A DNA stretch of 60,865 nucleotides from an uncultured Fibrobacter sp. (GTDB lineage Bacteria; Fibrobacterota; Fibrobacteria; Fibrobacterales; Fibrobacteraceae): positions 1-60,865 of the forward strand of contig CAMKNA010000011.1 of the NCBI GenBank assembly GCA_946414075.1, in the 5' to 3' direction. Every line of letters starts with the position of its first letter. The stretch's first letter is position 1. Made by a program: the position numbers and the translations under genes. The notes beneath the pieces were generated by a model. It made no database searches. It had not been told where the DNA came from and worked only from the letters and a program-made list of their open reading frames with translations. Below, in pieces: positions 22,297 to 28,985 of this stretch.

Positions 22297-23391
22297 ATGA
22301 AAATCGAACTCAAACAAATCAAGATTCGTGACCTTGTTGATGGTTACGAGAATGACGATGAAACGGGCCGTGTCGTGGCCTATGGCGGGAAACTCGATAT
22401 TCGTCCGCCTTACCAGCGCGAGTTCATCTACAAGGATAAACAGCGCGACGCCGTGATTGAAACGGTACGGCAGGGTTTCCCTTTGAATGTGATGTATTGG
22501 GCTCTGCGCGAAGACGGTACCTTTGAAGTGATTGACGGGCAACAACGCACGATTTCAATCTGCCAATATGTCGCAGGCGATTTTAGTTACCTATTCAAGC
22601 ATTTCCATAACTTGCAGAAAGATGAACAGGAAAAAATTTTGGACTACGAGCTGATGGTCTATGTGTGCGATGGCACGGATAGCGAAAAGCTCAAGTGGTT
22701 TGAGACCATCAACATCGCGGGCGAAGAACTCACCAAGCAGGAACTGCGTAACGCTGTGTATGCTGGACCGTGGCTTGCCGATGCAAAACGCTACTTCAGC
22801 AAAAACGGGTGCCTGGCTCAGAAAATCGCCGCAGATTACCTGAATGGTTCCGCTATCCGGCAAGACTATCTGGAAACTGCCTTGAAATGGATTTCTAAGA
22901 ATTCCGTAGATGTTTATATGGCAAAGCATCAGCATGATGTGAATGCCAATGCCTTGCAGCAGTATTTTCGTGCCGTAATCGACTGGGTTGAATCAACTTT
23001 TAAGCCGACTAAGGAACGCAAGAAGATAATGAAGGGCGTGGAGTGGGGCGAACTTTACGACAAGTACAAGGACAATATCTATGATTTCAAGATGATAGAC
23101 AACGAAGTAGCCCGACTTGTCAAGGATGATGATGTAACAAACAAGAGGGGGATTTATCCTTACATATTAACGGGTGACGAACGTTACTTGTCTATCCGTG
23201 CGTTCTCGGAAAGCCAGAAAATCAAGGCTTATGAGCGGCAATTAGGGATTTGCCCCATTTGCAATCAGCATTTTGAAATTACCGAGATGGAAGCGGACCA
23301 CATAATGCCCTGGAGCGAAGGTGGTCCGACTATTGATATCAATTGTCAAATGCTTTGCCGCAGTTGCAATAGACGCAAAAGCGATAAATAA
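22297..23391 (+). CDS. DUF262-HNH endonuclease (putative restriction component)
   Basis: A 364-residue protein. The N-terminal DUF262 (ParB/DndB-like NTPase fold) shows IRPPYQREFIYKDKQRDAVI and the hallmark VIDGQQRTISI (DGQQR) near residue 85. The C-terminus is a zinc-finger HNH nuclease: CPICNQHF, then MEADHIMPWSEGG, then INCQMLCRSCNRRKSDK (two CxxC pairs plus the DH and N residues), all apparently intact. DUF262-HNH proteins include GmrSD-like modification-dependent nucleases and DNA-phosphorothioation partners. AGGAGG precedes the ATG, which directly abuts the methyltransferase stop. It probably cleaves DNA lacking the methyltransferase mark, but whether it reads absence or presence of a modification is unknown. 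Confidence 0.85.
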   Translation: MKIELKQIKIRDLVDGYENDDETGRVVAYGGKLDIRPPYQREFIYKDKQRDAVIETVRQGFPLNVMYWALREDGTFEVIDGQQRTISICQYVAGDFSYLFKHFHNLQKDEQEKILDYELMVYVCDGTDSEKLKWFETINIAGEELTKQELRNAVYAGPWLADAKRYFSKNGCLAQKIAADYLNGSAIRQDYLETALKWISKNSVDVYMAKHQHDVNANALQQYFRAVIDWVESTFKPTKERKKIMKGVEWGELYDKYKDNIYDFKMIDNEVARLVKDDDVTNKRGIYPYILTGDERYLSIRAFSESQKIKAYERQLGICPICNQHFEITEMEADHIMPWSEGGPTIDINCQMLCRSCNRRKSDK

Positions 23392-23436
23392 CGATATAGA
23401 TAAAGGGAGATTCCTGCTTTCGCAGAAATGACAATG

Positions 23437-23518
23437 TGGGGGTGTTAGGGGGTGTCCCCCTAGGCGAAGGGGTAGCGAGCAACAAGGTGCGAGCGAGGGG
23501 GAGGCTTCCCCCTTTTTT
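23437..23518 (-). repeat. hairpin-rich intergenic repeat, copy 2 (inverted)
   Basis: Read on the minus strand this is AAAGGGGGAAGCCTCCCCCT followed by CGCTCGC, a spacer, CTACCCC, and the hairpin TAGGGGG-ACA-CCCCCTA. The first 25 nt are identical to the start of copy 1. On the plus strand the hairpin is followed by six T, so it is also a good terminator for the DUF262-HNH gene. Copies 1 and 2 face each other around the RNA/methyltransferase/HNH cassette. Confidence 0.6.
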
Positions 23519-23533
23519 AGTACTTGCCAAAAA

Positions 23534-23556
23534 GTGTAATTATATTATAATTACAC
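23534..23556. promoter_or_regulatory. operator palindrome of the brnTA remnant
   Basis: GTGTAATTATA and its exact reverse complement TATAATTACAC flank a single T, giving a 23-bp palindrome 13 nt upstream of the toxin-remnant ATG. BrnA antitoxins repress their own operons at such sites, and the palindrome contains TATAAT as a -10-like sequence. Confidence 0.65.
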
Positions 23557-23569
23557 CACGGGGTTCTAT

Positions 23570-23614
23570 ATGGAAGTAGAATTCGAGTGGCTTTTTGTTG
23601 GAGACGGAATATGA
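23570..23614 (+). pseudogene. BrnT toxin remnant (14 codons)
   Basis: A short frame MEVEFEWLFVGDGI ends in TGA at 23612-23614 and overlaps the BrnA start as ATGA. BrnT toxins sit in exactly this place, upstream of and overlapping brnA, and start with a similar FEW motif (M.FEWD...). The rest of the roughly 90-residue toxin is missing, so an internal deletion that kept the translational coupling is the simplest reading. It could also be a leader peptide that never was a toxin. Confidence 0.45.
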
Positions 23615-23826
23615 AAAAGGAATATGACTTTTCGGGCATGAAGGCTGTGAGGAACCCATATGCTGCGGCGTTGAAAAAGCAGATAACCATCCGCCTCAAT
23701 TCAAGCACCATCGAATACTTCAAGAACATGGCGAAAGACGTCGGGATACCGTACCAGACGCTCATAGATTCGTATCTCACCGATTGCGCCCTGTGCAAAC
23801 GCAAACTGACTATGCGGTGGAAATAG
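23611..23826 (+). CDS. BrnA/CopG-family antitoxin (orphan)
   Basis: A 71-residue protein: MKKEYDFSGMKAVRNPYA, then a ribbon-helix-helix core ALKKQITIRLNSSTIEYFKN followed by MAKDVGIPYQTLIDSYLTD. The opening and the RHH core fit BrnA antitoxins of type II BrnTA systems, which bind their RelE-fold toxin and repress the operon. No intact toxin is next to it; only a 14-codon frame precedes it with a 4-nt overlap. A perfect 23-bp palindrome lies in the promoter region. It may persist as an autoregulated orphan or an anti-addiction antitoxin against a toxin elsewhere. The divergent C-terminal CALCKRKLTMRWK is Cys-containing. Confidence 0.75.
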   Translation: MKKEYDFSGMKAVRNPYAAALKKQITIRLNSSTIEYFKNMAKDVGIPYQTLIDSYLTDCALCKRKLTMRWK

Positions 23827-23827
23827 C

Positions 23828-23848
23828 GGGGATTCTTCCCCCTTTTTT
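23828..23848 (+). terminator. terminator after brnA
   Basis: GGGGA and TCCCC form a 5-bp stem with a TTCT loop, followed by one C and six T, immediately after the brnA stop codon. Confidence 0.6.
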
Positions 23849-23880
23849 GATAGAAACCCGTTTAAATCCACCGTTTCTAA

Positions 23881-23901
23881 TAACTAGTAACTAGTAACTA
23901 A
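23881..23901 (+). repeat. TAACTAG heptamer repeated three times
   Basis: TAACTAG-TAACTAG-TAACTAA lies just upstream of the secDF promoter. It places stop codons in several frames and resembles slipped or recombinational junction sequence between the accessory block and secDF. Confidence 0.5.
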
Positions 23902-23914
23902 TGGTTAAAATTTC

Positions 23915-23922
23915 TATCTTTG
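23915..23922 (+). promoter_or_regulatory. TAnnTTTG promoter box of secDF
   Basis: TATCTTTG followed by CGCGC is an exact match to the TAnnTTTG pattern. It lies 42 nt upstream of the secDF ATG, which does have an AGGGA ribosome-binding site. Confidence 0.5.
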
Positions 23923-23964
23923 CGCGCAAAACTTACTGAATAATGCCTTACTAAGGGATTACAA

Positions 23965-26649
23965 ATGAACAAACATAAATTTGGAATGCGGGAATTTATC
24001 ATTCTCCTTGTAATAGCACTTTCGGCCTATACCGTGTGGCCCTCTATCCAGGTCCACTCCAGGAAGGGCGACGAAAAGAAGGCTTTTCTTAAGGAAAATC
24101 CGAAGCTGGGCTCCAAGTCCATCAATTTCGGTCTGGACCTGGCCGGTGGTACCAGCATCACGCTGGAAATCGACAAGTCCGGCCTGAAGCCTAATGAGGA
24201 CATCAAGGACATCCAGGCCCAGTCCCTGGAAATCATCCGTAACCGTGTGGACCAGTTCGGTCTTTCCGAACCCCAGATTTCCCCCTCCGGCGATGACCGC
24301 ATCTTGGTGGAACTGGCCGGCGTGGACGACTCCACCGCCAAGTCCCTGGTGGGTTCTACCGCCAAGCTGGAATTCAAGATTTTGGCCGAATCCGAGAAGT
24401 TTACGCAGGTGGTTGGCCTTATTGACCAGTACCTGACCCGTCAGACCACCGACATTGTGGCCGACTCTGCCGCTACTGATTCTTCTGCCGCTAAGGATTC
24501 TACGGTTGCCGCTGCTGCTGATAGTGCCAAGCCCGCCGCTAATGCTGCCGACACCGCAAAGGCCCTTTCTGATGAAGAACTCCTGGGTGGCAAGGCCCCC
24601 GCAGCCGAAGTTGCCGCTAACGCTGCTACCGATTCTGCCAAGGAAGCCGCTCCAGCCGAGGGTGAACCTGCTGGCGAGGTCGGAACTGCTCTCAGCGCCT
24701 ATTACCTGAACTTTGGTAACGGCGGCTTCATCGCCGAAGAGAATATTGAGAAGGTGAAAAAGCTCCTGGAGACCGAAGGGGTCCAGAAGTTGATCCCCCG
24801 CGATGTGAACTTTGCCTTCGGTAGCGGTCTCGAACCGGTACAGCGCGGCTCCAAGATCAAGGCCAAGCGTCTTTACCTGCTCAAGCGCCGTGCCGAGATG
24901 GGCGGTGACGACATTGTGGACGCCCGTCCCTACCGTGTAAGCGACGGTACCAACGCTGGCGAAGTGGCCGTCTCCCTGAAGTTCGGCGGTATCGGCCCCA
25001 AGAAGTTCTCCGCTGTCACGGCTGCCAACATCGGCAAGCAGATGGCCATCGTTCTCGACAACCAGGTTATTTCTGCTCCTGTGATTCGTGACCGTATTCC
25101 CAACGGCGACGCCCAGATTACCGGTCTTGACGACATGGCCGAGGCCAACCGCCTGGCTGTGGTTCTCCGTGCCGGTGCCCTCAAGGCTCCTATGAAGATT
25201 ATTGAAAGCCGTAGCGTGGGTGCTACCCTCGGTGAAGAAAACATCGTCCAGGGCTTCGGTTCCGGTGCTATCGGCCTTATCCTCTGCTTGGTGTTCATGG
25301 TTGCCTACTACCGCCTCGGTGGTCTTATCGCTAGCTTCGGTATGGTGATCAACACCTTGGTGACTGCCGCTGTGATGTCTGTGTTCAACGCCACCCTGAC
25401 TCTCCCGGGTATCGCCGGTTTCATCCTGGTGGTGGGTATGTCTCTGGACGCCAACGTGATTATCTACGAACGTATCCGTGAAGAACTGAAGAACGGCCTG
25501 ACTGCCCGCGCTGCCGTGGCCAAGGGTTACGAACGCGCCTTCAGCGCCATCTTGGACTCCAACTTGACCACCGTGCTTACCGGCCTTATCCTCTACAAGA
25601 TCGGTACCGGTTCCGTGAAGGGTTTCGGTCTTACGCTTACCATCGGTATCTTGACCTCCCTCTTCTGCGCCATCACCGTGACCCGCGCTATCCTCGACTG
25701 GCGCCTTGCCAAGGCCGACAGGACTACGCTCTCCATCGGTAACGGTTTCAAGGCCATCAACGAGGCCAACCTCCAGATTATCCCGAACCGCCGTCGTTTC
25801 GGCCTGATTTCTACCATTCTGATCATTGCTTCCATCGCCTGTATCGCCGTCAAGGGATTCGATTTCAGCATCGACTTCACCGGTGGCCAGGTCTATACGA
25901 TTCAGTACCAGGATGACGCCAAGCATGAGAAGGACCTGAGCGGTGCTCTCTCTGCCGCTGGCATCACCGGCGCCAAGGTCCGCACTCTGGGCGGTACCTC
26001 CGCCAACTCCTACCAGGTCAGCATGCGTGCTTCCGATGACGCCCAGTTTGAACTCAAGATGGCTCAGGCTTTCGAGAAGGCTGGTCAGAAGTGCGAAATC
26101 GTGGCTCGCGACAATGTGGGTCCCACCATCGGTAAGGAACTCCGCTTCAACGCTATCTTGTCTGTGATTCTCGCCTGGCTTGGCATTCTGCTTTATGTGT
26201 GGTTCCGATTCGGCAAGTTCGGTCTCGGCTTCGGCGTGGCCGCTGTCGCAGGCCTTGTGCACGATACCATCATTACTCTCGGCTTCATCTCTGCATTCAG
26301 CCTGTCCTTCGACGGAGCCTTGATTGCGTCCTTGCTGACCATGATCGGTTACTCCGTGAACGACACCATCGTGAACTTCGACCGTATCCGTGAAAACACT
26401 GCTGTGTTTGGCTCCGGCAACTTTGCTGAAACCATCAACAAGTCCCTGAACCAGTGCTTCAGCCGCACTATGGTGACTTCTCTCACCACCTTGTTCGTGT
26501 GCGTGATCCTCGCCGTGAAGGGCGGTTCCTCCATCCGCGACTTCGGTCTGGTGCAGTGCTTCGGTATCCTCATCGGTACCTACTCCTCTGTGTGCTTCTG
26601 CTCTCCCATCGTTCTCTGGTGGAGCAAGAAGTTCAAGAAGGGCGTGTAA
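23965..26649 (+). CDS. secDF: fused protein translocase subunit SecDF
   Basis: An 894-residue inner-membrane protein joining SecD and SecF, which use the proton gradient to help preproteins leave SecYEG. The SecD half has GLDLAGGTSITLEID, RNRVDQFGLSEPQI and the membrane motif GMSLDANVIIYERIREEL (D-x-N). The SecF half has GFDFSIDFTGGQVYTIQY and a membrane block containing DTIITLGF and GYSVNDTIVNFDRIREN. Between residues about 165 and 240 the periplasmic P1 part carries a low-complexity Ala/Asp/Ser insertion rich in DSA and AAD repeats, not present in standard SecD. AGGGA precedes ATG 23965. It is a core gene embedded between accessory genes. Confidence 0.95.
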   Translation: MNKHKFGMREFIILLVIALSAYTVWPSIQVHSRKGDEKKAFLKENPKLGSKSINFGLDLAGGTSITLEIDKSGLKPNEDIKDIQAQSLEIIRNRVDQFGLSEPQISPSGDDRILVELAGVDDSTAKSLVGSTAKLEFKILAESEKFTQVVGLIDQYLTRQTTDIVADSAATDSSAAKDSTVAAAADSAKPAANAADTAKALSDEELLGGKAPAAEVAANAATDSAKEAAPAEGEPAGEVGTALSAYYLNFGNGGFIAEENIEKVKKLLETEGVQKLIPRDVNFAFGSGLEPVQRGSKIKAKRLYLLKRRAEMGGDDIVDARPYRVSDGTNAGEVAVSLKFGGIGPKKFSAVTAANIGKQMAIVLDNQVISAPVIRDRIPNGDAQITGLDDMAEANRLAVVLRAGALKAPMKIIESRSVGATLGEENIVQGFGSGAIGLILCLVFMVAYYRLGGLIASFGMVINTLVTAAVMSVFNATLTLPGIAGFILVVGMSLDANVIIYERIREELKNGLTARAAVAKGYERAFSAILDSNLTTVLTGLILYKIGTGSVKGFGLTLTIGILTSLFCAITVTRAILDWRLAKADRTTLSIGNGFKAINEANLQIIPNRRRFGLISTILIIASIACIAVKGFDFSIDFTGGQVYTIQYQDDAKHEKDLSGALSAAGITGAKVRTLGGTSANSYQVSMRASDDAQFELKMAQAFEKAGQKCEIVARDNVGPTIGKELRFNAILSVILAWLGILLYVWFRFGKFGLGFGVAAVAGLVHDTIITLGFISAFSLSFDGALIASLLTMIGYSVNDTIVNFDRIRENTAVFGSGNFAETINKSLNQCFSRTMVTSLTTLFVCVILAVKGGSSIRDFGLVQCFGILIGTYSSVCFCSPIVLWWSKKFKKGV

Positions 26650-26671
26650 GGCTCGGCCTCACAAACGTATT

Positions 26672-26701
26672 AAAAAGCCTCGGCAATGCCGGGGCTTTTT
26701 T
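26672..26701 (+). terminator. terminator after secDF
   Basis: AGCCTCGGC and GCCGGGGCT form a stem with one G-U pair around AAT, with A5 before and T6 after. Confidence 0.75.
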
Positions 26702-26710
26702 CTTATATAC

Positions 26711-26787
26711 AAAGGGGGACGTCTCCCCCTCGGCAAAGCCTGTAGTCTTTGCCTACCCCCTCTGCGGGGACGCCCCGCAACGCCCCG
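26711..26787 (+). repeat. hairpin-rich intergenic repeat, copy 3
   Basis: It opens AAAGGGGGACGTCTCCCCCT plus CGGC, has the variable hairpin GGCAAAG/CTTTGCC, then CTACCCCCT, then the perfect hairpin TGCGGGG-ACG-CCCCGCA, and ends CGCCCC. The order of parts equals copies 1 and 2 while the hairpin sequences vary in a compensated way. The following stretch to 26968 shows no gene. Confidence 0.55.
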
Positions 26788-26968
26788 TGAATAATCCGAG
26801 TCTCAAGGGCACAGTCGCCTGCAAAAAAGACCGTCGGTCGCAACTTCACTTTGTTCGTCGCTACCCTCCGGATTTTTTGCCTAGCAACTATGCCCTCTCG
26901 CCTCGAAAAATGGGTTCGCTACGCAGGAGGTTGCTCGGTCACGGTGTTCCCTCGCAACCACCGTCTTG

Positions 26969-27919
26969 TCACTCAATATTTTTTTCTTTTATCAATTTTT
27001 TTAGTTCATCTTCGTCTAGAATCTTATCATACTCAACTTTCTTGACACGTTTATTTGTTACGCTTTCTTTGATATTGATGATTAACTCTTTGACATCTTT
27101 ATTCGCCCTGCTTAAGCGGTTTAGAGTGTCCCAATCTACAATATTACGAGTTATTGAAGGAAATAGAATTTCGCTTTGATCAATATTTTCAGAATTAAGC
27201 CTGATAAAACCTATTCCAAAAGCATTGTTTAATCGGCGTAATTCTTCGGTAAATTCAGGTTCGGTTTCGTATTTCAATGCAACCAAATAACCTTCGTTTG
27301 CCCAACTAGAATTTGATACAGCCTGAAAGAAATATTCTTTTAAGTGTCCCCAATTTAGTTCCTTCTTCATTTCAAAAGAATAAAACTTGATGGGCAATGT
27401 AGTAAATGATTTTACTAAATCAAGTGTTTCTGATTCAAAGTCGTCAAATGGGTAATAAACACCAATCAAATCTGGGTGCAACCATTCATTCTGACCTTTG
27501 GAATGCTTTGAAGATCTTTTTTCATCAATGGTTTTTGTGAAACATTTGAAACGTTCCCCAGAAACAAACTTTGTTAAAAGCGGGTGAAGGTCCCTTTCTT
27601 GGTATTTGGAGACTTTTGTAGAAATAGAGTAATCGTCATTTGAGGAATCCTCTGCCAATCTCAAATTCTTTTTTAAAGTAAATCGAGTTGGACGTTCGCC
27701 AACTTTAGCAAATGGCGTTGACTTATTGTCTCGTATATCAAGATAAAGTTGAGCGCATATTGTTTGCCAAGGAGTCTTTCCTAATGTTTTTAACTTTGCG
27801 TTTAATTGATATTCGCATGCCTTATCCCACAATTCTTTTGGAGTAAGTGCATATTTCTTTTCGCGCTTAGCGAATTCCTCCAAAACATCTTTGGCCAAAG
27901 CTAAAAAGGTGTAAGCCAT
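26969..27919 (-). CDS. HARE-HTH domain protein with nuclease-like C-terminal domain
   Basis: A 316-residue protein. Residues 1-85 are a HARE-type winged helix: ALTPKELWDKACEYQ, LGKTPWQTICAQLYLDIRDN, FAKVGERPTRFTLKK. Residues from about 145 hold WLHPDLIGVYYPFDDF, then FYSFEMKKELNWGHLKEYFFQ and SNSSWANEGYLVAL, consistent with a PD-(D/E)XK nuclease fold (Asp in HPDLIG, E-x-K in FEMKK). The architecture resembles COG2958/HrgA-like proteins linked to restriction systems. It is much more A+T-rich than the core genes around it, indicating transfer. AAGGAG lies upstream of the ATG. It is likely a defence nuclease recognising DNA through HARE-HTH; no partner methyltransferase is adjacent. Confidence 0.7.
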   Translation of the reverse strand: MAYTFLALAKDVLEEFAKREKKYALTPKELWDKACEYQLNAKLKTLGKTPWQTICAQLYLDIRDNKSTPFAKVGERPTRFTLKKNLRLAEDSSNDDYSISTKVSKYQERDLHPLLTKFVSGERFKCFTKTIDEKRSSKHSKGQNEWLHPDLIGVYYPFDDFESETLDLVKSFTTLPIKFYSFEMKKELNWGHLKEYFFQAVSNSSWANEGYLVALKYETEPEFTEELRRLNNAFGIGFIRLNSENIDQSEILFPSITRNIVDWDTLNRLSRANKDVKELIINIKESVTNKRVKKVEYDKILDEDELKKLIKEKNIE

Positions 27920-28158
27920 TTTTGTTTTACTCCTTAAGTACTATTTTACTTCATAAAGAAACTTTCTTTCAGAATATATACACTTTCATTCAAATCCGCA
28001 AGCGGCTTTGTGTGTTGATAATCGGAAAAATGCGTTTAATCGGGTTTGAATTTGCCCCGTCTTCAAAAATTTTATATATTATAGACAAAGGAACCGACTT
28101 GACTGGTTGCCGCCTGGCTTTCGGCCAGTTTTCTATATGGTATAACAAAAGAGAAATC
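27920..28158 (+). promoter_or_regulatory. divergent intergenic region with hairpin before the GNAT TA pair
   Basis: This region separates two divergent genes and is A+T-rich. CTGGC-TTTCG-GCCAG (28114-28128), followed by TTTT, is a short terminator- or attenuator-like hairpin, and its arms overlap an alternative ACTGG/CCAGT pairing (28102-28129). It lies 30 nt before the antitoxin ATG. An upstream TATATTATAG at 28075-28084 could be the -10. A role in toxin-antitoxin autoregulation is inferred. Confidence 0.35.
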
Positions 28159-28377
28159 ATGGCTCGCGAAATACGAGAGACCCCGATTTTGTTCGGCGAG
28201 GATGCTCGCCGGTTTTTAGCCCGTATGGAAGAGCGGCACCCGGAACCTCCGGAAATTCGTGCCCGCCGCCTGCGGAATTACGAATTCATGAAAAAGGCCT
28301 ATGAGCATGGCATGGCTGAAAAGCGTGCCCGTGAAGCGGCCAACGGAGGTATCGACCCGTGGTTCGACAATGCGTAA
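28159..28377 (+). CDS. putative antitoxin of a GNAT toxin pair
   Basis: A 72-residue, highly charged, mostly helical protein: MAREIRETPILFGEDARRFL, with MEERHPEPPEIRARRLRNYE and EKRAREAANGGIDPWFDNA. The opening (R/K-x-x-PIL-x-GEDA-x-RFL) resembles small proteins paired with acetyltransferases in Bacteroidetes. Its 3' end overlaps the GNAT gene by 19 nt and contains that gene's ribosome-binding site (GGAGG), so translation is coupled. The ATG at 28159 begins the conserved part. The antitoxin role is inferred from size, order and overlap. Confidence 0.6.
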   Translation: MAREIRETPILFGEDARRFLARMEERHPEPPEIRARRLRNYEFMKKAYEHGMAEKRAREAANGGIDPWFDNA

Positions 28378-28916
28378 ATATATCCACGAATAGTTTTATT
28401 CGGCTTGATCCGAACAACATTGTGAAAAATTTCAGTTGTGGCGATGAAGATTTGGATGATTTTATTCTTCATCGGGCTTCAGCATTTCAAAAACATCTGC
28501 TTTCAGTTAGTTATGCCTACGTAGAGGATACTTCTGGCCAGATTCTAGCCTACTGTAGTCTCGCTAATGATAAGGTGGCCATCACTGATTTTAAGGACCG
28601 GGCGGAATTCAATCGCTTTCGCAAAAAGCGGGGTTTCCCAAACGAAAAACGGCTGAAAAGTTACCCTGCGGTCAAGTTGTGCCGTCTTGGCGTGGAAACG
28701 TCTGCCAAGGGGCAACAAATCGGAACGACTGTGCTAGACTACATCAAGTCCATGTTCGTTATAGAGAACAAAACGGGTTGCCGATTCTTGACGGTGGATG
28801 CCTACTTGGAGGCGGTCCCGTTCTATGTGAAGAATGGATTCCGCTTTATGACGCAAGACGACAATGACCCGCATACAAGGTTGATGTATTTCGATTTGAT
28901 GGACCTGGTAGCGTAG
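28359..28916 (+). CDS. GNAT-family acetyltransferase, probable type II toxin
   Basis: A 185-residue acetyltransferase. FSCGDEDLDDFILHRA at the N-terminus and VKLCRLGVETSAKGQQIGTTVLDYIK (acetyl-CoA binding R/Q-x-x-G-x-G/A region) fit the AtaT/TacT-like toxin group, which acetylates aminoacyl-tRNA. CRFLTVDAYLEAVPFYVKNGF is the typical GNAT end. The GTG start at 28359 is chosen because GGAGG lies 9 nt upstream inside the antitoxin gene; no later start keeps the N-terminal motif. A target other than tRNA is possible. Confidence 0.75.
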   Translation: MVRQCVNISTNSFIRLDPNNIVKNFSCGDEDLDDFILHRASAFQKHLLSVSYAYVEDTSGQILAYCSLANDKVAITDFKDRAEFNRFRKKRGFPNEKRLKSYPAVKLCRLGVETSAKGQQIGTTVLDYIKSMFVIENKTGCRFLTVDAYLEAVPFYVKNGFRFMTQDDNDPHTRLMYFDLMDLVA

Positions 28917-28985
28917 TTTGCTGTATTGGCGCTCCCTTGGAGAGCATATTTACTATATTTACCCCGTTCGATAAAGGGGGCGCCT

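Noticed and set aside
23959..26262. Long open frame antisense to secDF (and similar frames antisense to glgP, the Na/Pi gene and tkt)
   Set aside because: These mirror the codon bias of strongly expressed genes on the other strand; the sense products have clear family motifs and the antisense products are His/Gly/Val-rich without domains.
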